Shown here: piece by piece, positions 34,461 to 45,284 of the stretch
How positions within the stretch are numbered: the stretch's first letter is position 1
Layout: every line of letters starts with the position of its first letter
Source: Bugula neritina
Lineage: Eukaryota; Bryozoa; Gymnolaemata; Cheilostomatida; Bugulidae
Reading direction: 5' to 3'
NCBI GenBank assembly: GCA_964035545.1
Contig: OZ037770.1
Span: forward strand, 2,418,001 to 2,482,000
Length of the DNA stretch: 64,000 nt
Notes under the pieces: generated by a model
What the model was told of the DNA's origin: nothing
What the model saw: the letters and a program-made list of their open reading frames with translations, nothing else
The model's database searches: none
Made by a program: the position numbers and the translations under genes

Positions 34461-34750
34461 GACAATGTACGAAGAAACCCCCACCATATTTGAAAGACTT
34501 CGTATGTGACTGCATTAGAAGCGGCGCGTATGAAAGTCTAGGGGAAAACTGTACTGGAAAATGTTGGAGTTTCGAGCCCCACACAAATATCAACTTTTGC
34601 GAGGGCGGAGTAGTGGGAGGAATAATGCGCGTGAAGCAAATAGTTCCGACCTCGTGCCACAGAAACGATGCCCAGCCTTTTCTTACGCTGACATCGCCAA
34701 GGGCAGACGTACCTCGCAATTATCTCCAACCATTACCGTGAACATTGAGT
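34461..34750. other. Spacer between A- and B-type zinc-finger parts
   Basis: No similarity to the A1 copy. Short ORFs on both strands lack recognisable domains. Confidence 0.35.
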
Positions 34751-35880
34751 ATGGGAACTAATACCAAGTTCACAGGTAAGCCAGTATAAGTCTTGTATTT
34801 CTATTTATGGAAACGGGCTCGATGCCAGTAAATTCTGAGCTAATCCATCGGATTGAATCAGAATTACTGGAGACCACGTTTCACGTGAACGACGATGGGG
34901 ACACAGTAATGGCCGACAGTTTGTTAGACCTGGAGCTAGACACTGTTCTTCTTGGTCAGTCCATGCGTGATCAACTGGTCTCTCGGGTGCCTTCTAAAAG
35001 TTGTGACTCTCAGACTAGTAACAATCGACAGTCACCAGAATTATGTTGTAAAGATTCACCGCGATCTGACAATAATTCTACTTTCGTAGAAGACACACTC
35101 GCTCCCGTCTCTCCGGGCATGCCCTCACTAGAGATGGCATGGGACCCAGAGCCGGCCCCAGCAACTTCCACAACTGCCACCCCAGCTAGAAGCGACCTCT
35201 AACTGGACTACCCCTGCCACAGAGGCGGAGATTAAGAAACATAGAGGAGATGACAAGAACCGCGAGTGCCGGCTATGTCAACAGCGGTTTACAACCCATC
35301 GTATATTGAGAGTCCACTTGCCACAGCATTATATCACAACGTACTGCCCCTGCGTGGAATATAGTTATAATCGAGACTATCTACTGCGTCATCAACGCAC
35401 CATGCATTGCTTTCAGGGACACGTCTACGACGTAGATAAATCATCTTACTCCGCATTCCTTGAAGCGATCAGACATCTTATCACCGACCCAGCTCGGCTA
35501 TCTCGCCTGGAGCAAGGCTTTCCCTCTCCTCGACCTATCATCTCTGAAACCATGGATAAGCCTACAAAATCATCTAATTCCCCACCTCTCAGTCCCAAAC
35601 CTCAACCACATACACTCCCCCGTGTCGTACTGCAGAGGGTAGACACGAAGACGTACACACTCCCTCCCCCACTTCCATCCTCAGAACAAAAAAGACACCG
35701 GCAGCAGCAGACTTTCTCCCGCTCATCCCCTCTGGCCGCAACCTACGAGAAGTAGAGACTAGGGCAAACGACCTGGAACAAGAGGTATACAGACTGGCCC
35801 CCCGCATTCATGCCGCATCTAGTGAGCTCCGGTCGCTACAGGAGAAAACAGCGGAGAGGCTTTTACGAAACGAATAATAG
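34751..35880 (+). pseudogene. Zinc-finger gene copy B1, frameshifted
   Basis: A possible first exon at 34751-34775 (MGTNTKFT), a 53-bp intron with GTAAGC...CCAG, then an exon from 34829 with an acidic region (ELLETTFHVNDDGDTVMAD). Near 35190 the frame must shift by one to reach the C2H2 finger (CRLCQQRFTTHRILRVHLPQH) and the C2HC-like module (CPCVEYSYNRDYLLRHQRTMHC). A second shift near 35740 is needed for a coiled-coil tail that ends KTAERLLRNE and two stops at 35875-35880. An ATG at 34807 gives a start without the small intron. Two shifts argue for a pseudogene, although an undetected intron could explain the first. Confidence 0.7.
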
Positions 35881-37256
35881 AGCCTGAATCAAATACAGCG
35901 AGGTATAGTAACGTAACAGTAATGTAAAACAGATGGTACCTAGTGGGTCTCCACTATAACATTAAAGAGTAAGGAAAAAAATAGAAAGTAGAGCAAAGCT
36001 ACATGTGAATTTTCTACTGTAACCAAGATTGGCTGGGTCGGTGAAAGTCATCAGTGACTGTATTAAAGACATGTAGAAAACAATCAAGAAAAAGTAAAAC
36101 TGCAATCAAGAATATGAACTACAAAACTGAGAAAAAAGTGTGATTCTCCATAAGCATTACCTCATTTCATATTAAAGTAACTTGATAGGTCAACTGTCAA
36201 GCTGTTTCAAAAGTACCGTTATAAGGTCTACAAGTGGTATTGAATCTTTTAATGCTCGAATTATTATGCTGGTTTGTTAGCAACCTGAGCATGCTTCTGG
36301 AATTTCAGAAAAATTCAAAAGATAATGCCAGAAACAATTTTTCACTGTCAATTTTCTCAGTTCTTTAATATTACAAAACTGGAATATCGGCGCAGTTGGA
36401 AAACATGCTATTACTTGAAAAATATAGAAAATACATTTACGAGCAAAATACTTCCCATTAAGTACGGTATTTTAGTCATTGAAACTTTTTGACTAAGTGA
36501 TATTTACATTTCTTAAATATCATGGCTGCTATGAATGAGCTACAACTACTCAAAGACCCTCTACACAGCCAGAATAGGCTTGGTGCAGCATTTCTGGAAT
36601 ACTTTATTATACTAGGTATAAAGTTGAAGCGCAAGCCGAGCAATGCTTTGGCTAAATATTTGCATTTATATCTTCTCCAAAGCAAAATTATAATTTCATA
36701 GACCTAAGTAAAGGCAGGGAAAGAAAAACAAAACAGCGGAGAGACTTTTATGAAACATATAATAGAGGCTGAATCAAATACGGCGACCTATAGTAAACGT
36801 AATAGTAATGTAAAGCAAATGGTACTTAGTAGGATATCCACTATAACATTCAAGGGTAAGGAAAAAAATACAAAGTAAAACAGTCACGTGTGAATTATTT
36901 ACTGTAACCAAGATTGGCTGGGTCGGTGATACTCATCAGTGACTGTATTAAAGACATGTAGAAAACAACCATCTTTTGTTAAATTGGGCCAAAGAAATAA
37001 CTAAAGGAGGCACATGAGCAATTATGGCTGGATGTTTTTCCTTACATCTCCAACGGCCTCAGTCCTTACTAGATAAATGCTCCAACCCCTAGACCATGGG
37101 TATATAGTAATGATTGCTTTCATTTTATGTAATAATATCAGTTTCGATTCTTATATATATATGTGCAGCAATGGAAAATTGAGAAATGTTTAAGCAGCCT
37201 AAATATGCTATATCTTGTTGATTAATGTATACATTTAAAACGTTTTAGATTTAAAA

Positions 37257-37360
37257 GTGAATATGTCAGAAGTTAGGATCTCTTACTGTAAGCTTTGCGC
37301 AGAACCCTTTACGAATCAACCAATTACCAGGCCACCAACAAAATGTAAATTATGCTGTAA
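37257..37360 (+). other. Possible orphan Cys-rich exon
   Basis: Reads MNMSEVRISYCKLC...PPTKCKLC, a paired C-x2-C arrangement like a small zinc ribbon, followed by a GTAAGT donor-like site. No matching downstream exon was found. It may be a captured or decayed exon. Confidence 0.25.
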
Positions 37361-37699
37361 GTATAAAGCTATATCGTTTTTTTTAGATTGCCGATACTCC
37401 AATCATCTATTGGCTTTTAAAAAAATTCTTTATACTGCAAGTAACAGGATCACAGATTTAATGAACTAATCTCCTATTCATACTTTGCCGCATTGTACAC
37501 CGTTACACAGGCAAAAGTAAAATGTCAACAGGCATATGACGTTGAGCTGTGACCAATCATAATTCTTGTCTGCTGCGACTTCTATGTTTTTGAATATTAT
37601 AAATTTGTGGTAACATTGTTTGAAAAAGATACGATATAAATGTTATTGACTAGATAAAAACAATTATATGAAGAAGTCTTTTTATTAAATATATTGTTG

Positions 37700-37970
37700 T
37701 GGTGATGAAGACAGCACCTCATGTAGACTATGCCAACATTTCACGACCCTCCCCCCCTAAGTACACCTGCCGCAACATTTTATAACCACCTTTTGTCCCA
37801 GTGGCGAGTTTAGTTACCACAGGGACTACATACTCCGCCATCAGAGAACGGTGAAGTGTTACCAAGGATATCTATGACGTAGATGAAGCATCTTATCCTA
37901 AATTCTTCAAACTAATCCAGCCTAGAACGGTTATCCCAAGGCTTTCCAGCCCCTAGGCGCAGCACTCCTG
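37700..37970 (+). pseudogene. Zinc-finger gene fragment C
   Basis: Frame-broken remains of the finger region: CRLCQHF, then after a shift GEFSYHRDYILRHQRTVKC and YDVDEASYPKFFKLI. These match the C2HC module and following segment of B1. Stops and shifts rule out a functional product. Confidence 0.75.
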
Positions 37971-38269
37971 GCCCCATCATTACGGCTCAAGCGGGCTTCT
38001 CAAGAATAGGATTCTATGCTCCTCCCACACTAAGCAGCACTTCTGGTCTGTGTGACCCCTTCTGTTTTTCTCTCTCGCAGAGAGTAGTTGGAGTTACGAA
38101 TTATCTGGCGAAACCCATCACTGACTGATTTCACTGACTTGAAGGTAAAAAAGAATATGAAAAAAGTAGAACTGCAATCAAAAATATGAACTGCAAAACT
38201 GACCAAAATGGTGTGATGCTCTATAAGCATTACCTCATTTGATTGACGCACTCAATATTCAACATAGAG

Positions 38270-38486
38270 TGAATATAAAGAGACCAACACTAACCATTTG
38301 GTTGCAATCACACCCAGGGGCACTATTTGCTTTATTTGACATGGAATGGGGGTTAGAGCCTCAGACAAGTGTATAGTGAATAACTCTAGGCTCTTAGACT
38401 CCATAAGCCCAGGTGATGTGGTCATGGCAGATAGAGGCTTTTTATTGAAGAACTTGTAGGTGCTTGAGCCAAGTTGGCCATACTAA
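38270..38486 (+). pseudogene. DDE-transposase fragment, copy 1
   Basis: Closely matches 44815-45045. The plus strand reads [19 protein letters not shown] after a frame choice, a motif around a catalytic Asp of DDE_Tnp_4-type transposases. The match breaks off at 38487, where a KIN17-like exon begins on the other strand. Confidence 0.6.
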
Positions 38487-38640
38487 AATACGGTATTGCC
38501 TTAGCTGCTTCCATTTTCCTAATAGTTTCTGGATCCCTGTCTACATACTGCACAAGCCAGCCTTTTTCTGTTTCGTCAACTACACACAGTCCTACGGGAG
38601 TACATATTATAACATCAAGAAAGTAGACACATACCCCAGG
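38487..38640 (-). pseudogene. KIN17 exon fragment embedded in repeats
   Basis: About 33 codons (38591 downwards) read LCVVDETEKGWLVQYVDRD then PETIRKMEAAKA, closely like the winged-helix region of the conserved DNA/RNA-binding protein KIN17 (GLCKVDETPKGWYIQYIDRD in human). An acceptor-like CCCGTAG precedes it, followed at larger coordinates by intron-like sequence up to the next array module. No other KIN17 exon is seen within the window, so this is an exon copied or carried into the array. Confidence 0.7.
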
Positions 38641-41600
38641 GATGTGATGTGCCAATATTACCTTTGGTTGTAAAAGATAGACGCACAGCCTGCTCCCTCT
38701 CAAAAAATATTTTTTGAGTGTGACGCACGCTAAAGCACACATTTGGGCATGTCAGGTGCTATGGTTCAACAAATGTTTCAGTACTGAAGATTTTTTGTTT
38801 TCACTAACTTCTACAAATTCCAACTTTTCCAACATTTGAATTTGAGGAATATTCGACTATAACTGCTCCCATGCAAATATTGGTTTCAACTTTCAAGTTG
38901 GCCACTTCTATTCATTATTGATTTTTCAACATATTTAAAGGCTAGATGGAGTGGGAGAGTAAGAAAAAGGGTAGGATTAAGTACTCGCACAACCACAGAG
39001 CAGATTAGCAGCTACATGTCAAGATGTGGCTTAATCACGGAATAAGACTGCTAGTGGTGCACAATTTGAAAAAAATATACTGGTCAACTTCAAGTGTTTC
39101 AGAATGTGTATTAATGTCACTTGATAGGTCAACTGTCGAGCTGTTTGAAAAAGTACCGTATAAAGTCTACAAGTGGTATTGAATCTTTTAATACGCGAAT
39201 TATTCTGCTGGTTTGTTAAGGTTGCCGTCAGCAACCTGAGCATGCGGCTGGCTTCCGGAATTTTAGAAAAATTCAGAAGATGCTAGAAACGTCAAAAATG
39301 ATACAACAGATACTGTACACAGTTATGGAGAACATATTTTATCGAAGCATTGTGTTTAATTCCGCCAAGTTGTGTTGTGAAAATAGGAAAGCTAATTTTC
39401 GGCATCATTATAGCTTGCTAATTTATGCAAAGAAAAATTTAAAAAGCGTTCGATTTATTTAGCTAAAAATTTGCAAGTTATTTTTACTCAGCAATTCATA
39501 ATGGTGGTTGGCTAAGTAAAAACTTATCTTTTATCTTCAGTTTGGTTACAGTACATTAGTTTATTTTACTATATTCTATTTTGCTATATATTATACTACC
39601 ATCAATATATTTTACTTGTATTCAACTTTGTTCCATGCAACTGTAACTAAATATTAGAGGAAAAATCTATTTGTGTAATGCAAGCTTGGAAGAAGAGGTT
39701 AAATATAATTGGTTTTATGCGATATTCAGTAGAACGAAGGCAAGATACCTCAGTGAAGAAAATGTTGAAAGGGTCAACAATGGAAAAATATTATTTTCAT
39801 AATCACGAAGCCCCACTCTCCAAAATCACAATTCTCCACCTTCTATTTTCTCAGCTCCTAATATCAAACGACTGGAATGTCGGGGCAGTTGGAAAACATG
39901 CTATTACTTGAAAAATTCAAGTAACCATTACGAAAAGTATATTAGAGTCTGAAGGAAATACTGTGAGGTATAGTAACGTAATGGTCATGTATAACAGATG
40001 GTACCTAGTGAGATCTCCACTATAACATGAAAAGGCAAAGAAAAAATACACCAGAGCAAATTTACGTGTGAACTTTTTACTGTAACCAAGATTGACTGGG
40101 TCGGTGAAACTCATCAGTGACTAATAAAGACATGTAGAAAACAACAATGAAAAAAAGAAAAACTTCAATCAAGACCATGAACTACGAAACTTGAAAAAAA
40201 AGTGTGATTGTCTATAAGCATTACCTCATTTTATTGACGTACTGGAAGCTAATTGCATTAGCATAACCATGTGAAATTCCACAATTTTAGAAACGGTATC
40301 CTGGTGCTAAATTCATCGCCACGGAGGTGATGTGCCAATATTCCACTGGTTGTCAAAGATGGACGCACAGACGGCTTCCTCTCAAAAATATTTATTCAAG
40401 TGTGACGCACGCTAAAGCACACATTTGGGCATGTCAGGTATTTTGCTTCAACAAAAGTTATAGTATTGAATATTTTTTTGTTTTCAGTAACTTCTACAAA
40501 TTATAAACATTTGAATTTGACGAATATTTAGAATATAACTGCTTCCATGCAAATATTGGTTAAAAACTTTATGTTTGGTCACTTCTATTTATTATTGATT
40601 TTCCAACATTATATTTAAAGGCTAGATGGAGTGGTGGAGTAAGAAAAGGGGTAGGCTTAAGTACTTGCACAAACACAGAGCAGATTAGTAGCTACATGTC
40701 AAGATGTGGTTTAATCACGGCATAAGACTGCTAGCGGCGCACAATTTTGAAAAATATACTGCTCAACTTCAGGTGTAGTTTGAATGTGTATTAATGTCAC
40801 TAGATAGGTCAACTGTCAAGCTGTTTCAAAAAGCATTGTATAAGGTTTTCAAGCGGCATTGAATCTTTTAATGCTTGGATTATTCTGTTAGTTTGTTAAG
40901 GTTGCCATCAGCAACCTGAGCATGCGGTTGGTTTCTGGAACTTTAGAAAAATTCAGAAGATGCCAGAAACGTCGAAAATGTTACAACAGATGTTGTATAC
41001 AGTTATGGAGAACATATTTTATTGAAACATTGTGTTCAATTTAGCCAAGTTGTGTTGCGACTATCTGAAAGTCGAGTTTCTGCATCATTATAGTTTGTTA
41101 ATTCAAGCGATGAAAAATTCAAAAGCGTTTGATTTATTTGGCTAAGAACTTGCATGTTATTTGCACTCAAAAAAATGGTGGTGGTTGGCGCTGTTAAAAA
41201 CGTCTTATATCTTCAGTTTTGTTACACTACATTAGTTCGGTTATTGTACTATATTCTATTTTCCAACATTTTATACTATATCAATATATTTCATAAATTT
41301 ATAGACTCAACAGCATAGAGAAAACAGCAAGAGATTATAATGAAATAATTTAATAGAGCCTGTAAGAAATATGTTCAGGCATATCCTATTTACGTTCTCA
41401 TCTTCATTTTCGAAACTGCACTTGAAGCTATGGTGTTTCTTGGTCCGTTTTTTTCAAAAAAGGGCCCATCACACTAGATGTCAACGACACCATAGAACTA
41501 CAAGAAAAAAGAACGAAAGATTGTGAAGAAATCAAGAAAACGTGATGGTTTTTTTAAAGTTCATCTAGCGTATCACCAATACAATAGAACGAAAAAAGAA

Positions 41601-41689
41601 GCCGTCATTTTGTTGAAGAAAAAAAAAAGCTTTTAGAGTAGGCAGGTGAGCTACCACTATAAACATTTTTGCTGAAGATTCAAATTTTA

Positions 41690-42560
41690 TCTTTGTTGAC
41701 ACCATGACATTCATTTGTCGACTGTGCCGGATCAACCGACTACACTGACTGACCAGACTATGATGCAAGTGGACATGACTGAACCGACTGACAGACTTTA
41801 AATTGCCACAAGCTTTACTACAGCGTACAACCTGGACAACTAGACGGACGAGAACACTAATGCAAGCCATTATAGGGACTGATGACAACCGATGGTGTAG
41901 TGAATGTAGGCGAACCTTTTCCACTATGAGTATGGAAACCAATACCAAGTTCACTGGTAAGCCTTGTATTCCTATCCCTGAACACAGGCTCGATGCCAGC
42001 TAATTCTGAATTAGTCAATCTGATTGAATAAGAATTACTGGGGACCACCTTTAACGTGAATGACGATGAGGACGCAGTAATGGCCGACGATCTGTTAGAT
42101 CTCGAGCTAGACACTGTCATTCTTGGTCAGTCTACACGTAATCAACTGGTCTCCCGAGTGCCTTATAAAAGTTGTGACTCTCAGGCTAGTAACATTCGAT
42201 AGTCACTAGAATTATGTTGTCAAGATCCATTGGGATCTGACAATAATCTACTTTTGTAGACAACGCACTCGCTCCCGTCTCACCAGGGATGCCATCTTTG
42301 GAGATGGCCTGGGATCCGGAGCCCACCACACAAACCCCCTTCGAGTGCCTTATAAAAAGATGCATGACTCTTAGACTAGTAACAGTCGATTGTCATCAGA
42401 ATTATGCTGTTATGCGTGTTATTACCCAGGGGCCCTGTCCAAAACCCCCGGGGTTTAAGAAACCCTCGACGCCTCATCCGTCACCACCCGCCCACACTGT
42501 GCCCCGTTCCAACACTGTACCCCAAGTTGTCTTGAGATATAGTACTCGCTAGGAACCCAC
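41690..42560 (+). pseudogene. Zinc-finger array unit D, A-type joined to B-type
   Basis: The A-like part reads LPQALLQRTTWTTRRTRTL and WCSECRRTFSTM. It runs directly into the B-type start (METNTKFTG, GTAAGCC donor) and the acidic B region with stops (NDDEDAVMADDLLDLELDT). It shows that A- and B-type segments were adjacent in an ancestral unit. Several stops and frame changes make it non-functional. Confidence 0.7.
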
Positions 42561-44814
42561 GCATTATAATTGTGCAAATTATAACAATATTTAGACTATA
42601 ACTGCTTCCATGCAAATATTGGCTTCAACTTTCAAGTTGGTCACTCCATCCATTATTGATTTTCCAACATTATATTTGAAGACTAGATGGAGTAAGAAAA
42701 GGGGTAAGTTTAAGTGTTAGCGATATTCAGTAGAACGACGGCAAGATACTTTAGTGAAGAAATGGTTGAAAGGGTTAATAATTAAAAATATCATTTTCAT
42801 GATTTTTGAGCCTCTTTCTCCAAGCTTACAATCCTTTACTGTCAATTTTCGCAGCTCCTAATATTAAAAAACTGGAATGTCAGCGCAGTTGAAAAACATG
42901 CTATTACTTGAAAAATACAATTACGAGCAAATTACCTCCCTTTAAGTAGGATATTATAACCAGTGAAACTGTTTGACTAAAGTGATATTTATATTTCTTC
43001 AATGTCATGGCTGCTACGAATGAGCTACAATTACTCAGAGACTCTCTACACAGCTAGAATAGGCTTGGTGCAGCATTTTTGGAATACATTATACTAGGTT
43101 TAAAGTTGAAGCACAAGCTGAACAAATGCTTTGACCAAATTTTTGTATTTATATCTATATATTCCGCAAAGCAGATCTATAAATTCATAGACCCAAGTAA
43201 AAGCAGGGAAAGAAAAAGAAAACAGCGGAGAGACTACTACGAAACGAATAACAGAGCCTGAATCAAATACTGCGAGGTATAGTAATGCAATAGTAATGTC
43301 AAACAGATGGTACCTAGTAAGATCTCCACTATAACATTAAAAGACAAGGAAAAAATACAAAATAGAGCAAATTTACGTGTGATCTTTTTACTGTAACCAA
43401 GATTGACTGGTTTGGTGAAACTCATCAGTGACTGGAATTAAAACATGTAGAAAACAACCATGAGAAAGGTAAAACTGCAATCAAGAATATGAACTACAAA
43501 ACTGAGAAAAAATTGCAACGCTCTATAAGCATTACCTCATTTTATTGACGAGCCCGAAGCTAATTGCATTAGCATAACCATGTGAAATTCCTCAATTTTA
43601 GAAATGGTTTCCTGGTGACAAATTCATTGCAACAGATGTCATGTGTCAATATTACCACTGGCTGTCGAGGATGGACGCGAGCTTGCTTCCTCTCAGAAAT
43701 ACTTTATGAGTATGACGCACACTAAAGCAGACATTTGGACATGTCCGGTACTGTGTTTCGACAAATGTTTCAGTAAAGAATATTTTTTGTTTTCAGTAAA
43801 TTTAAAAATTTCAACTTTTCCATAAATTGAATTTGATGAATATTTTGACTATAACTGCTTTCATGCAAATATTGGCTTTAACTTTCAAGCTGGTCACTTC
43901 TATCCATTATTGATTTTCCAGCATTATATTTAAAGGCTAGATGGAGCGGGAGAGAAAGGGGGAGGCTTAAGTGTTTGTTTGCGATATTCAGTAGAATGAC
44001 AGCAAGATACTTTAGTGAAAAAAAATGTTGAAAGGGTCAACAATAATTGAGAATATCATTTTCACAATCTTTGAGCCTCTTTATCCAAGCTTACAATCCT
44101 TTACTGTCAATTTTCGCAGCTCCCAATATTGAAAAACTGGAATATCAGCGCAGTTGAAAAACATGCTATTTCTTGAAAAATACAATTCTGAACAAAATAC
44201 CTCCCATTAAGTAGGATATTATAACCAGTGAAATTGTTTGACTAGAGTGATATTTATATTTCTTGAATGTCATGGCTGCTACGAATGAGCTACAACTACT
44301 CAAAGACTCTCTACACAGCTAGAATAGGCTTGGTGCAGCATTTCTGGAATACTTTATTAAATTAGGTGAAAAGTTGAAGCGCAAGCTGAACAAATGCTTC
44401 GGCTAAATTTTTGTATTTATATCTATATTTTCAGCAAAGCAGATCTATAAATTCATAGACCCAAGTAAAAGCAGGGAAAGAAAAAGAAAACAGCGGAGAG
44501 GCTTTTACGAAACGAATAACAGAGGCTGAATCAAATACAGCGAGGTATAGTAACGTAATAGTAATGTAAAACAGATGGTACCTAGTGGGTCTCCACTATA
44601 AAGGTAAAGAAAAAAGTACTAAGTAGAGCCAATTTACGAGTGAACTTTTTACTGTAACCAAGATTGGCTGGGGCGGGCGAAACCCATCAGTGACTAACTT
44701 CGTTGACTTCTAGAAAAAATACTCACGAAAAAAGTAGTACTGCAATCAAAAATATGAACTACAAAACTGACGAAAATAGTGCGATGGTATAGAAGCATTA
44801 CATCATTTTATTGA

Positions 44815-45284
44815 CATGCTCAATATTCAACATGGAGTGAATATAAAGAGACCAACACCAACTATTTCGTTGCAAACACACCCAGAGGCACTGTATGCTT
44901 TATTTTACATGGAATGGGGGTTAGAGCCTCAGAAAAGTGTGTAGTAAATAACTATGGGTTCTTAGACTTCATAAACCCAGGTGGTGTAGTCACGGCAGAT
45001 AGAGGCTTTTTATTGAAGAACCTATAGGTGCTAGAGCCAAGTTGGCCATACTACCTGGGAAAAGAGGCCATTTGCAAGTGACTAAAATACAATTACTGCA
45101 AACGAAGTTGATTGCAAACCTTCGAATCCATGGCGAAAGAGCAATCAAACGGGTAAAGGATGTGAATACCTTAAATGGTCCCGGAGGCGTGAACTTGGTG
45201 TTGGCACTTCTTTTAGACAAGATAATGATAGTCTGCTGTGCTTTCTGCAATCTACAGCCACTATTGGTGACTGACGAAATTTAG
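44815..45284 (+). pseudogene. DDE-transposase C-terminal fragment, copy 2
   Basis: After frame breaks, [10 protein letters not shown] is followed by an open stretch from 45042 to 45284. That stretch reads GKRGHLQVTKIQ, LRIHGERAIKRVKDVNTL and CCAFCNLQPLLV. This matches the C-terminal catalytic part (RIHVERAIERIK, FLCNLQPPLV) of HARBI1/DDE_Tnp_4-type transposases. The N-terminal domain and terminal repeats were not found. Confidence 0.75.

Larger units (their letters stand above)
35850..45000 (+). repeat. Degenerate tandem array of zinc-finger gene tails and flanks
   Basis: Several sequence modules recur in mixed order. The most diagnostic is the B1 gene end, AACAGCGGAGAGGCTTTTAC, running into its 3' flank (CTGAATCAAATAC...ATGGTACCTAGT). 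Copies start near 35849, 36733, 39930 (partial), 43221 and 44490. A second module (TCATGGCTGCTACGAATGAG) is at 36520, 43006 and 44270. A third (GATGTGCCAATATT...GTGACGCACGCTAAAGCA) is at 38640, 40325 and 43640. A fourth (GCTAGATGGAGTGG) is at 38940, 40620 and 43930. The copies have diverged and are cut by insertions, so this looks like an old tandem gene array reduced to satellite-like DNA. Confidence 0.75.

Noticed and set aside
37010-37100. SINE on the minus strand (TGGTCTAGGGGTTGGAGC resembles an A box)
   Set aside because: No B box at the right distance; too weak to call.
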